Assembly: GCA_038227045.1 (NCBI GenBank)
Contig: JBBRQD010000170.1
Span: 1-8,912 of the forward strand
Reading direction: 5' to 3'
Length of the DNA: 8,912 nucleotides
DNA from: JANXLS01 sp038227045
GTDB lineage: Bacteria > Planctomycetota > SZUA-567 > H5-PLA8
The notes below the pieces were generated by a model. It saw nothing but the letters and a program-made list of their open reading frames with translations. It did no database searches and had not been told where the DNA came from. This document shows positions 1 to 7,814 of the stretch, piece after piece (within the stretch, counting starts at the first letter, position 1; every line of letters starts with the position of its first letter). A program made the translations under genes and the position numbers.

Positions 1-1
1 A

Positions 2-127
2 GCGCTTCATGCAGCGTGCCGGGAGTTTCTGGCCCGCGTCAATCAAGCCCCGCTGGCCATGGTCGAGCGCCTTTGGCCGCGCTGGGAACTCGATCCCGAA
101 GAGGAAAAACTACGGGTTTCTGCTTAG
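2..127 (+). CDS. C-terminal fragment of an unidentified protein (possibly a transposase)
   Basis: The frame is open from the window edge to a TAG at 125-127 and gives 41 residues. The sequence reads like real protein: a helix with AACREFLARVNQAP, then VERLWPRWELDPEEEKLR, ending in VSA. The charged tail after a Trp-rich stretch has a loose resemblance to tails of some DDE transposases, and another transposase end lies at the right edge of the window, but I cannot name a family with confidence. The start is outside the window. The next gene on the same strand begins 230 nt further on across an AT-rich gap, so this fragment is probably a separate transcription unit. It could equally be the end of an ordinary chromosomal gene. 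Confidence 0.5.
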   Translation, partial: ALHAACREFLARVNQAPLAMVERLWPRWELDPEEEKLRVSA

Positions 128-204
128 ATTGAGTTTAGTTGACTATTTCTACTATGAAAAACTCTAAAAATAACAGAAGGTAAAACCGCTATTTGATGAA
201 GGCC

Positions 205-240
205 GGGGTAACCAAAATCGTCAGTCTGGCGTAACCGAAA
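205..240. repeat. Pair of short direct repeats upstream of the efflux operon
   Basis: GGGGTAACCAAAA at 205-217 recurs as GGCGTAACCGAAA at 228-240, with 11 of 13 positions identical and an offset of 23 bp. The offset is close to two helical turns, so both copies would face the same side of the DNA. Tandem half-sites of this kind are typical of binding sites for a dimeric or tandem-binding regulator, and they lie about 120-150 bp upstream of the adaptor gene. No regulator gene is visible in the window, so function is inference only. Chance similarity is possible because the core shared word is only GTAACC. Confidence 0.35.
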
Positions 241-308
241 AAAAATGAAAAATATCATTCGGCCTTGTTTTGCGGACGTTTTTTAATGATGCCGCGATAC
301 AGAAACGG

Positions 309-337
309 TTGACTTTTTAATTTTGTCATACGAAAAT
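309..337 (+). promoter_or_regulatory. Candidate sigma70-type promoter for the efflux operon
   Basis: TTGACT at 309-314 matches five of six bases of the -35 consensus. With a 17-bp spacer the -10 position falls on GAAAAT at 332-337, which matches four of six bases but lacks the first T. The region is AT-rich and lies directly in front of the first pump gene. A weakness is that a start site 6-7 nt downstream of this -10 would fall inside the ribosome binding site at 338-345, so the true start point may be elsewhere. The organism's own promoter consensus is unknown. Confidence 0.25.
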
Positions 338-357
338 AGGTGGAGAATTAACGCCTT

Positions 358-1755
358 ATGTGTAAATCGAGCATGTTTATCATTGCGCTTTTCCTGACTG
401 CTGTGGGCATGTGCAGCGAGGAAACCGCGTCCAATTCGGTCGACACCGTGAAACCCCAGCGACGCGATCTAACGAGGTGGATCGAGATTCCGGGAAACAC
501 AGAGGCGGCGGTGAATGTGGAATTGTATGCCAGGGTGCCGGGCTTTTTGCGCGATTTCAAACTGGATATCGGCGACACCGTGAAACCCGGCGACACGATC
601 GCCAGGATTGATGCGCCAGAGTTGGAGCAAGACGTAAAACTGGCTGAAGCTCAAAAGGCATCGGCTCAGGCGGAAGTTAAAACGGCCGAGGCGAATGTGA
701 AGGCTGCGCAGTCGTCTGTTAAGGCCGCTCAATCGCAGGTCGAACGCGTGCAGGCGCGCGACGCGGAAATCGACGCGAAAGAGGTCGGTCTGAAGATTGA
801 TGTGCTGAAGTCCAAGGCTGAACTGGCGAAGGCACAGAAACAATATGAACGGACTCAAAAGTTGTTTTTAACCAATGCGGCGACGGATTTGGAGCGGGAA
901 AACCAGGAGTTGACGGTGGGAGTTTATCAGGCCAGCGTGGCGGTGGCCGAAGGCAAACTGACCGCATTGCCCTCCGAGCGCGCCGTTCTTAAGAAAGAAG
1001 TGGACGCGGCGAAAGCTGGCGCGGAGTCGGCGCAAGCCGCGGTCGAGTCCGCTCAGGCGGCTGTCGAAGCCGCCAAGGGCAAAGTGGGCATCGCCGAAGC
1101 AACGGTGCAACGCGCCAAGGTCTGGCAGACGTACACACAGGTCACGGTGCCTCCGCTTGGACTGGGCCAACCCGCGTCTCAGGCTCGCGTCCATAAACGA
1201 TTTGTGAGCAACGGCGATCTGATTACCGCGGGAACTGGCGCGCGGAGCGGTATGCAGGCTCTGGTGCAACTGGTGGTCACCGATCCCATTCGCGTCGTGG
1301 CTGATGTGCCCGAAAGCGACGTGGGCAATGTGGGAATCGGAACGTCACTCCGGGCTACATTTTACGGCAAGGAAAAAGAGCCGCCGCACAATGGAAAAAT
1401 CGTGCGAGTGGCGCCCATGCTCTCCCTGGCCACGCGCACACTGCGGATCGAAATGGATCTGCCTAATGCGGACGGCAAGCTGAGTCCCGGCACGATGGCC
1501 AACATTGAAATCGCGACATCGTTCAGTAAAAATATCCTGGCTTTGCCCGCGAGCGCCATTCTCACCGGCAAGCTGGGTTCCATTGTCTATGCAGTCGAAA
1601 ATGGAAAGGCGAAGAGAATTGCCGTAAAAACGGGTGTCTCCGACCACGGCCTGGTTGAAGTTTCCGCAAAGGAGTTGACAGAAACCACTGAGATCGTCAA
1701 AGTGGCCAGAATCGGAATCCTGGATGGAGAAGAACTTGTCGTTACAAAAAAATAG
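358..1755 (+). CDS. RND efflux periplasmic adaptor subunit (membrane fusion protein, HlyD/AcrA type)
   Basis: This is the periplasmic adaptor that bridges the RND pump and the outer-membrane channel. It has 465 residues, somewhat longer than AcrA. A hydrophobic N-terminus (about 6-18) is followed by Cys19, but Met at -1 makes a poor lipobox. The first lipoyl half is at about 52-87 (ARVPGFLRDFKLDIGDTVKPGD). A long Ala/Glu/Lys-rich coiled-coil hairpin runs from about 88 to 254, with heptads such as ESAQAAV repeated in tandem. The second lipoyl half is at about 258-292, then a beta-barrel domain at about 300-385 with the usual DPIRVVADVPESD and SPGTMANIEI stretches, and a membrane-proximal domain to the end. 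The second lipoyl half carries about eight extra residues (see findings). ATG 358 is the earliest possible start because a TAA sits in frame at 349-351, and AGGTGGAG at 338-345 serves as ribosome binding site. It is the first gene of the cluster. The exported substrate cannot be read from the sequence. Confidence 0.93.
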   Translation: MCKSSMFIIALFLTAVGMCSEETASNSVDTVKPQRRDLTRWIEIPGNTEAAVNVELYARVPGFLRDFKLDIGDTVKPGDTIARIDAPELEQDVKLAEAQKASAQAEVKTAEANVKAAQSSVKAAQSQVERVQARDAEIDAKEVGLKIDVLKSKAELAKAQKQYERTQKLFLTNAATDLERENQELTVGVYQASVAVAEGKLTALPSERAVLKKEVDAAKAGAESAQAAVESAQAAVEAAKGKVGIAEATVQRAKVWQTYTQVTVPPLGLGQPASQARVHKRFVSNGDLITAGTGARSGMQALVQLVVTDPIRVVADVPESDVGNVGIGTSLRATFYGKEKEPPHNGKIVRVAPMLSLATRTLRIEMDLPNADGKLSPGTMANIEIATSFSKNILALPASAILTGKLGSIVYAVENGKAKRIAVKTGVSDHGLVEVSAKELTETTEIVKVARIGILDGEELVVTKK

Positions 1756-1774
1756 TCGCGGCGTGGAGCATGGT

Positions 1775-3265
1775 ATGATGAGTCGATTAGTGAAGCTTGT
1801 GGTATTGCTGTTGATTGTGCTTTCGGCGCGATGCGCGAAGCCGGCGGAAGCAGAAGAACCTCATCCAGCCACGAATGCCTCCCAATATCCGACTATCAAA
1901 ATTCTCGATTTTGCCTTGGACGGAAGACGGTTGGCAATTGACTTAGGGGACGATTACAACTGCCCGCAAACTCTGGCCGGTGGATTGACGTTGAATAAGC
2001 CCGTCGAGCTCCCGATCGACCTGCCGACGGTTCTCAAGTTGGCCGGCTGCGACAATCTCGACATTCGGCTGGCCTGTGCGCGATTGGATGAGGCGGAAGC
2101 GCACACTCTTGCCGCAAAGATGCAATTCTTGCCAACGCTAACGCCGTTTTTAGAGAACCGATGGCACCACGGACGCGCGCAAAATACCAACGGAACCTTT
2201 ATCGACGTAGACAAGCAGTCGAGCCGGGGTGGTGGTCTCGCGCGGTTGGAATGGCATTTGGGTGAATCTATTTTTCAGGTGCTCGCGGCGCGCCGGCGAG
2301 AGCAGGCGCATTCGGCAAACGTCGAAGTCAACGTCGCCCAGGCGCATTACGAAGCGGTTGCGGACTATTTCAATCTGGTGCTCGCCCGTACTGAACAAGC
2401 GATCGTTGAACAGCGTTTGAAACAAGCCGATGAAACGGTAAAGTTGGTCGAAAACCTGGTCGCAGGCGGCGCGGTGCTAAAATCCGAAGTCAAACGCGGT
2501 CAAGCTGTCCGCGCCGAAGTGAAACAGCGTGTGGCCGCGGCTCGCGACAAAGCGCGTCTTGCATCGCTGAAATTGACGGAAGTATTGCACATCGACCCGC
2601 TGGTGACGTTGGTTCCTCAACAGGATTCGCAGACCATGATCACAATGGTCAAGCCCGGCTTGGAACTGCCGGAACTGATTGCCGACGGTCTTGAGCGGCG
2701 CCCGGAACTCAAGGAATCGCGCGCTTATTGGAATGCCTTGGACAAAGAACGCAAAGCCGCGTTTATCGCGCCTCTGGTGCCAGCGGTCATTGTGGACGCG
2801 TTTGATGGACCGTTCGGCCGAGATTTCGCCAAGATGCACCACAGCGACGATGTCTCAGTCGGATTGGCATGGAAAATCGGCCCCGGCGGCATCGGCGATG
2901 TGTCCCGTATCCACATCTCCGAGGCTCAGTTGCGCCAGGAAGGAATTCGATTCGCCAAGATCGCCGACCGCGTGGCCAGTGAAATTGTCGAAAGTCAAAC
3001 TCATGTCAAAACTTCGGAAGAACTGGTAGAGCTTTCAAAAGAAGAGATCGAGGCCGCGGAAGAATCGCTGAAGCTTTCCAACGAGCGCTTTAAAAGCGGC
3101 GCGGCGCTGACGCTTGAAGTCATTGCGGCCGAAGAAGCACTGTTTGCCGCCAAATCGCGCGCCGCGAACAATATCGCCGAATACAACAAAGCCGAGTACG
3201 GATTGTCTATCCGCATCGGCGGACTGCGCGAAGCGGATTGCGCGAACTCTGTTTCCACTAAGTAG
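1775..3265 (+). CDS. TolC-family outer-membrane efflux protein
   Basis: This is the outer-membrane channel of the tripartite pump. I place the start at ATG 1775 (496 residues), 19 nt after the adaptor stop, because GGAG at 1765-1768 is well spaced and the protein then begins with a signal peptide (RLVKLVVLLLIVLSA, probable cleavage after AEA near residue 27). An upstream ATG at 1724 overlaps the adaptor gene and would bury that signal behind 17 polar residues; ATG 1778 is also possible. The family's two homologous halves are visible at about 80-290 and 295-483. Each is alpha-helical, with the characteristic turn motifs GGAVLKSEVKRGQA (about 231-244) and SGAALTLEVIAAEEAL (about 441-456). Residues about 28-80 form an N-terminal extension of unknown role. 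The gene order adaptor, channel, pump differs from the frequent adaptor-pump-channel order but is functionally equivalent. Confidence 0.9.
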   Translation: MMSRLVKLVVLLLIVLSARCAKPAEAEEPHPATNASQYPTIKILDFALDGRRLAIDLGDDYNCPQTLAGGLTLNKPVELPIDLPTVLKLAGCDNLDIRLACARLDEAEAHTLAAKMQFLPTLTPFLENRWHHGRAQNTNGTFIDVDKQSSRGGGLARLEWHLGESIFQVLAARRREQAHSANVEVNVAQAHYEAVADYFNLVLARTEQAIVEQRLKQADETVKLVENLVAGGAVLKSEVKRGQAVRAEVKQRVAAARDKARLASLKLTEVLHIDPLVTLVPQQDSQTMITMVKPGLELPELIADGLERRPELKESRAYWNALDKERKAAFIAPLVPAVIVDAFDGPFGRDFAKMHHSDDVSVGLAWKIGPGGIGDVSRIHISEAQLRQEGIRFAKIADRVASEIVESQTHVKTSEELVELSKEEIEAAEESLKLSNERFKSGAALTLEVIAAEEALFAAKSRAANNIAEYNKAEYGLSIRIGGLREADCANSVSTK

Positions 3266-3293
3266 GACGCCTTGCTTGAGCGTCTTTTCTCTC
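3263..3293 (+). terminator. Terminator-like or attenuator hairpin between channel and pump genes
   Basis: GACGC at 3266-3270 and GCGTC at 3280-3284 form a perfect 5-bp stem around a 9-nt loop. It is extended by a G-U pair (3265/3285) and an A-U pair (3264/3286), and a T-rich run TTTTCTCTC follows at 3285-3293. The stem begins at the channel stop codon. The form is that of a weak intrinsic terminator. Because the pump gene starts only 55 nt further on with its own ribosome binding site, partial termination (attenuation) or an mRNA processing or stability element is more likely than a complete stop. Confidence 0.45.
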
Positions 3294-3348
3294 ACGCATA
3301 CCTTGGACGGACTGGAATTCCCACTCTGCCTGTTAGGAACAAGATTCG

Positions 3349-6300
3349 ATGAACATTGTTAGTACGCATACAGCGCTAAGACGACCGGTCATGATTTCGG
3401 TTGCGATGATTGCGCTCACACTTGTCGGCATCTACTCGGCCCTGAAAATGCCGCGCGACATTTTTCCAGATATGGGAGTGCCCGTCATCTATGTTTCGCA
3501 GCCTTATGGAGGAATGGACCCGGAGCAGATGGAAGGCTTCCTCATCAATCATTATGAGGATCATTTCCTCTATGTTGCCGGTATCGAACACATCGAAACA
3601 AAATCGATTCAAGGCAGTGGTCTGGTAAAAGTTCAATTTCATCCGGGAACGAACATGGCGCAAGCCATGGCGGAAATTATTGGACAGGTCAATCGTTCAA
3701 AAGCGTTCATGCCGCCGGGAACGGTTCCGCCAACAGTGATCCGCTTTGACGCGGGCAGCGTTCCAATTGGAGACTTGGTCTTTTCTTCCGATACAAAAAA
3801 TCTGGGCGAACTGCAAGACCTCGCGATGAAAAGTGTGCGGCCGATTCTTTCCACGCTGCCCGGCGTTTCATCGACACCACCCTTTGGCGCAAGTGCCAGA
3901 ACGATCGTCATTCATGTCGACCCCGATCGCTTGCGCTCCTACAACATGTCGCCGGATGAAGTTGTGACGTCCTTGATTGGAGCCAATTCAATCGCTGCGG
4001 CTGGAAATGTCAAAATTGGAAATCTGGCCTACATGGCTCCGAATAATGCGACGGTTGTCAATATCAAAGATCTGGAGAAGGTGCCGATCCGCCTCGGTTC
4101 GACGAAGACCGTCTTCCTGCGCGATGTCGGCATCGTGGAAGACAGCACGGATATTCAAACCGGTTACGCTCTGGTTAACGGAAAGCGCACGGTTTATATT
4201 CCTATTACCAAACGGTCCGACGCATCGACGCTCGCCGTCGTGGAATCTGTGAAGAAAAATCTTCCCCGGTTTCAGGCGCTCCTGCCTGCCGATGTCAAAA
4301 TCAGCTTCGACTTCGACCAATCGCCTTACGTCACGCGCTCAATCACCGGTTTGCTCAGCGAAGGCTTGATTGGAACAGTCTTGACCGGCATCATGGTGTT
4401 GTTGTTCCTGTGGGATTTCCGCAGCGCCGTGATCGTTGTTTTGAATATTCCGTTGGCTCTCTTCGGAGCAATTCTGGCCATGTGGATCGTCGGCCAAACC
4501 GTGAACATTATGACCCTCGGCGGACTGGCACTCGCCGTCGGCATCCTCGTTGATGTGGCCACGGTAACCATCGAAAATATCCATTCTCATATGGAAACCG
4601 GAAAATCCGTGGCGCTGGCCACTTTGGATGCGACGAATGAAACGACCATTCCCCGTATGTTGGCAATGCTCTGCATCCTTGCAGTATTCATACCTGCCTT
4701 TTTAATGGAAGGCGCTACCAAAGCATTGTTCATCCCGTTGTCGCTTGCGGTCGGTTTCTCGATGATCTCCGCTTATGTCCTGTCGGGAACGCTGGTGCCG
4801 GTCTTGGCTGCCTGGTTCCTTAAAGACACCCATACTTCCGCGAGTCATGGACAAAAAAAGCATACGGTCTTTTCGAAAATACAGGGGTTCTATGCGAGGA
4901 TGGTTAAGACGACGCTCTCGCTGCGTTGGGTATTCATTCCGACCTATCTGGTTTTGACGCTGCTGGTGGTGCTTCTGCTGGGTCCGCGGCTGGGAAATGA
5001 GATTTTCCCGAAGGTCGATGAAGGTCAATTTCAACTGCGGATGAGAGAATTGACCGGCACTCGCATTGAGGCAACGGAAAAGACAGCCTTGGCGGTGCTG
5101 AAAATTATCAAAGAAGAAGTTGGAGCCGATAACATCGAAATAAGCCTGGGTTTCGTGGGCGTGCAGCCTCCGAATTTCTCAATCAATACAATTTATCAAT
5201 GGTCCGGCGGCCCGGAAGAGGCCGTGATGCAAATACAGTTGAAACACGGCGTAAAAATCCCGGTCGAAGAGTTACAGGAGCGCTTAAGGCATACTCTGGC
5301 GAAGCGGCTCCCCGGCGTCGAGTTCTCCTTTGAGCCAAGCGACATTGTCAGCCGCGTCATGAGTTTTGGCTCAGCAACACCGGTTGAAATTGCCGTCGCA
5401 GGACCAGACGTGGAAGCGGATCGCGAATTCGCGCAGAAGATTCGCGAAAAACTCCAGGCCATCCCTTCCTTGCGGGACATCCATTTCGGACAAGCAAGCG
5501 ATTATCCCGCACTTCGGATTAACGTCGATCGCGAGCGTGCCGGTGTCATGGGATTGACTTCGACTGAAGTCGTTCGTTCACTTATTACGTCCACTTCTTC
5601 GAGCCGTTATGTCGTCGCAAATTTCTGGGCCGATCCCAGGACTGGTTTGGGTTATCAGGTACAAGTTGAACTACCGCAAAACCAGATCAAATCGATTGAA
5701 GACATACAGAATTTGCCGGTGTCAAAACACGCCGGCGTCCAAATGTTGCTCCGAAATATGGCGAGCGTTACCCAGTCCACAGCGGAAGAGGAAATCGACA
5801 GCTACAACACGCAGAGGACCATTACAGTTTGCGCCAATATTATGGGCGAAGATTTGGGCGGAGTTTCCCGTAAGATTCAGAAAGCTCTCGACGAACTCGG
5901 TGCTCCACCGCCAAAGGTTTCAGTTGAAGTGCGCGGCCAGATTAAGCCCATGATTCAAATGATGTCCGGATTGAGCAGCGGATTTTTAGTCGCGATCCTG
6001 GTTATTTTTTTACTGCTTTGGGCTTACTTCCAATCGGTTAAATTATCCACCGTGATCGTCTCCTCCGCGCCGGCTGTGGCGGCGGGCGTCGTCCTGGCAT
6101 TGTGGATGAGCAACACCACCTTGAATATCCAGTCTTTCATGGGCGCGATCATGTCGATTGGCGTCGCGGTGGCCAACGCGATTTTGCTCGTCATTTTTGC
6201 CGAACGCGCGCGGATCAAAGGTGCATCCGCTATCGATGCGGCATTGGAAGGCGCGAGCACGCGCCTGCGGCCGATCCTGATGACAAGTTTTGCAATGATC

Positions 6301-6549
6301 GCGGGCATGGTGCCGATGGCGTTGGGTTTGGGAGAAAGCGGAGAGCAATCCGCACCGCTCGGGCGAGCGGTGATCGGCGGATTGGCATTCGCGACCATTG
6401 CCACATTGTTTATTCTGCCGGGAGCATTTGCCATTATAATGGGAAAGACGGATCGGAAATCAGTATCGCTGAATCCGCACGACATCCTCAGCCCTCGTTT
6501 CGTGAGGCACGAAACCGCGCATATAGAGGCTGAACATGGAAAAATATAA
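3349..6549 (+). CDS. RND efflux transporter permease subunit (AcrB/HAE-like inner-membrane pump)
   Basis: This is the proton-driven inner-membrane pump. It has 1066 residues, full length for the family. The RND plan is complete: TM1 at about 14-31, a first large periplasmic loop (about 33-330), TM2-TM6 (about 335-490), TM7 (about 525-550), a second periplasmic loop starting PRLGNEIFPKVDEGQF, and TM8-TM12 (about 870-1030). Family landmarks include MPRDIFPDMGVP after TM1, the TM4 block LALAVGILVDVATVTIENIH, GTRIEATEK, and RLRPILMTSFAMIAGMVPMALG in TM11. Two AcrB relay positions differ: the TM4 Asp pair is Asp402-Val403, and the TM10 Lys is Ala942, while the TM11 Arg974 is kept. AGGA at 3335-3338 precedes ATG 3349. 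The hydrophobic first helix and full-length N-terminus support this start. The overall sequence resembles HAE-type drug pumps more than metal pumps, but the substrate is not determinable here. Confidence 0.95.
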   Translation: MNIVSTHTALRRPVMISVAMIALTLVGIYSALKMPRDIFPDMGVPVIYVSQPYGGMDPEQMEGFLINHYEDHFLYVAGIEHIETKSIQGSGLVKVQFHPGTNMAQAMAEIIGQVNRSKAFMPPGTVPPTVIRFDAGSVPIGDLVFSSDTKNLGELQDLAMKSVRPILSTLPGVSSTPPFGASARTIVIHVDPDRLRSYNMSPDEVVTSLIGANSIAAAGNVKIGNLAYMAPNNATVVNIKDLEKVPIRLGSTKTVFLRDVGIVEDSTDIQTGYALVNGKRTVYIPITKRSDASTLAVVESVKKNLPRFQALLPADVKISFDFDQSPYVTRSITGLLSEGLIGTVLTGIMVLLFLWDFRSAVIVVLNIPLALFGAILAMWIVGQTVNIMTLGGLALAVGILVDVATVTIENIHSHMETGKSVALATLDATNETTIPRMLAMLCILAVFIPAFLMEGATKALFIPLSLAVGFSMISAYVLSGTLVPVLAAWFLKDTHTSASHGQKKHTVFSKIQGFYARMVKTTLSLRWVFIPTYLVLTLLVVLLLGPRLGNEIFPKVDEGQFQLRMRELTGTRIEATEKTALAVLKIIKEEVGADNIEISLGFVGVQPPNFSINTIYQWSGGPEEAVMQIQLKHGVKIPVEELQERLRHTLAKRLPGVEFSFEPSDIVSRVMSFGSATPVEIAVAGPDVEADREFAQKIREKLQAIPSLRDIHFGQASDYPALRINVDRERAGVMGLTSTEVVRSLITSTSSSRYVVANFWADPRTGLGYQVQVELPQNQIKSIEDIQNLPVSKHAGVQMLLRNMASVTQSTAEEEIDSYNTQRTITVCANIMGEDLGGVSRKIQKALDELGAPPPKVSVEVRGQIKPMIQMMSGLSSGFLVAILVIFLLLWAYFQSVKLSTVIVSSAPAVAAGVVLALWMSNTTLNIQSFMGAIMSIGVAVANAILLVIFAERARIKGASAIDAALEGASTRLRPILMTSFAMIAGMVPMALGLGESGEQSAPLGRAVIGGLAFATIATLFILPGAFAIIMGKTDRKSVSLNPHDILSPRFVRHETAHIEAEHGKI
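6497..6515 (+). repeat. Perfect hairpin near the 3' end of the pump gene
   Basis: GTTTCGTG (6497-6504) and CACGAAAC (6508-6515) form a perfect 8-bp stem with a 3-nt AGG loop inside the last codons of the pump gene. No T-run follows, so it is not an intrinsic terminator. It could stabilise or mark the upstream mRNA between the pump and the sulfite dehydrogenase genes, or be accidental within coding sequence. Confidence 0.35.
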
Positions 6550-6597
6550 CAAGCGGATGGGTCGCATGGCGAATCGGAAAGCGGCAGAGGTGATAGG

Positions 6598-7800
6598 GTG
6601 GAATTGAAGCGGCGTGCATTTTTGAAATATTCGCTCGCGGCCGGGGCTGCGGCATTGTTGCCTGCGTGCGATCAACAAAAAGCAGTGGGTGGAAATGCGC
6701 CACCGGCTCCAGGCGGACCATTGCGTTTTCCCGAAAAATCGGCGGATTTGATCCTGCTGACAGACCGGCCGCCACAATTGGAAACGCCGATCCACTATTT
6801 TCGCGACGACCTGACGCCGAACGACGCCTTTTTCGTCCGCTGGCATCTCGCCAACATTCCCACGACCATCGACACGCGAATGTTCAGGCTAGACATCAAG
6901 GGGCATGTTCAGAACGCGCTGAGCCTTTCGCTCAAGGAATTGAAAACGCAATTCAGTCCGGTCTCTGTCGTCGCGGTGAATCAATGCGCGGGAAATTCGC
7001 GCAGTTTGTATCAACCGCGCGTGCCCGGAGGACAATGGGGTCACGGTGCGATGGGCAACGCGCGCTGGACCGGCGTGCGTCTTAAGGATGTGCTCGACAA
7101 AGCCGGCCTGAAGCTTGGCGCCACCGATATCTCGTTTCAGGGATTGGACGCGCCGCCGCAAGCCAAAACACCGGAGTTCGTCAAATCACTCGACGCCGCG
7201 CACGCAATGGACGGAGATGTGATGATCGCATACGACATGAACGGTGCCGCGCTGCCGATGCTCAACGGCTTCCCGATCCGCCTGATCGTTCCCGGATGGT
7301 ATGGGACGTATTGGGTGAAGGCGCTGAGCACGATCACGGTTCTGTCCGAGAAATTTCACGGCTTCTGGATGGACAAGGCGTACCGGATGCCCACGGCGCC
7401 GGACGCGCAGGAACTGCCCGACAAACTGGCGGCAGAGACGGTGCCGATCGCGGGCATGAGCGTGCGGTCGATTTTCGTCACCCCGTCCCAGGGTGAGCAG
7501 ATTTCAGCGGGCAAGGCAACGGAAGTCGAAGGCGTGGCGTTCGACGGCGGCAAGGGCATTGCAAAAGTCGAAATTTCCAGTGACGTGGGACAGAATTGGG
7601 TGAGCGCCAGGCTGGACTCGGATTTGGGTAAATATTCGTTCCGCCGTTGGCGTTACACTTGGACGCCCGCCGCTGCAGGAGCAGCGAAACTGATGGTTCG
7701 CGCAACCAACGCCGCCGGTGAGACACAGACCGAGAGCCAATGGAATCGAAGCGGGTACCGCCGCAACGTGATGGAATCTATCGAAGTAAAAGTGATCTGA
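6598..7800 (+). CDS. sorA: Sulfite dehydrogenase molybdenum subunit, SorA-like (sulfite oxidase family)
   Basis: This enzyme is predicted to oxidise sulfite to sulfate at a molybdopterin centre in the periplasm, passing electrons to a c-type cytochrome. The 400 residues begin with a twin-arginine signal (KRRAFLK, residues 4-10), a hydrophobic stretch and Cys24 in LLPAC, which could be a lipobox. The molybdopterin domain spans about 60-250. It has RWH at 81-83, the Mo-ligand Cys130 in NQCAGNSR with Arg135, and a probable catalytic Tyr262 in KAYRMP. By my recollection of Starkeya novella SorA (Arg55, His57, Cys104, Arg109, Tyr236) all five sit at a constant offset of 26. The C-terminal dimerisation domain (about 285-400) contains EISSDVGQNW and RRWRYTWTP. 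No haem domain is present, as in bacterial SorA. The start is GTG 6598 with AGAGGTGA at 6586-6593; no other start lies in this frame after the pump stop. The next gene encodes the expected cytochrome partner. Another sulfite-oxidase-family substrate remains possible. Confidence 0.88.
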   Translation: MELKRRAFLKYSLAAGAAALLPACDQQKAVGGNAPPAPGGPLRFPEKSADLILLTDRPPQLETPIHYFRDDLTPNDAFFVRWHLANIPTTIDTRMFRLDIKGHVQNALSLSLKELKTQFSPVSVVAVNQCAGNSRSLYQPRVPGGQWGHGAMGNARWTGVRLKDVLDKAGLKLGATDISFQGLDAPPQAKTPEFVKSLDAAHAMDGDVMIAYDMNGAALPMLNGFPIRLIVPGWYGTYWVKALSTITVLSEKFHGFWMDKAYRMPTAPDAQELPDKLAAETVPIAGMSVRSIFVTPSQGEQISAGKATEVEGVAFDGGKGIAKVEISSDVGQNWVSARLDSDLGKYSFRRWRYTWTPAAAGAAKLMVRATNAAGETQTESQWNRSGYRRNVMESIEVKVI

Positions 7801-7814
7801 CACGAGGGAATGCG

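Noticed and set aside
245..255. ATGAAAAATAT shared with 8762-8772 near the right-hand insertion sequence
   Set aside because: An 11-base AT-rich match between two AT-rich stretches is plausible by chance, and the flanking bases do not extend it into a convincing inverted or direct element end.
469..858. 129-codon minus-strand ORF inside the adaptor gene
   Set aside because: Shadow of the repetitive coiled-coil coding sequence; low-complexity Leu/Arg composition.
1018..1077. Repetitive codons in the adaptor (ESAQAAV units) considered as a tandem DNA repeat
   Set aside because: Explained by coiled-coil heptads. Synonymous codons differ between units, so it is protein-level periodicity and not a DNA repeat.
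1724..1774. Upstream start for the outer-membrane channel gene
   Set aside because: It would put 17 polar residues before the signal peptide and overlap the adaptor gene; ATG 1775 has a good GGAG at the right distance.
6024..6485. 153-codon minus-strand ORF inside the pump gene
   Set aside because: It mirrors the GC-rich codons of the well-supported RND transmembrane region and has no independent family features.
7740..7814. Upstream start for the cytochrome gene
   Set aside because: It lies within the sorA-like gene and would bury the signal sequence; GTG 7815 has a well-spaced GAGGGA.
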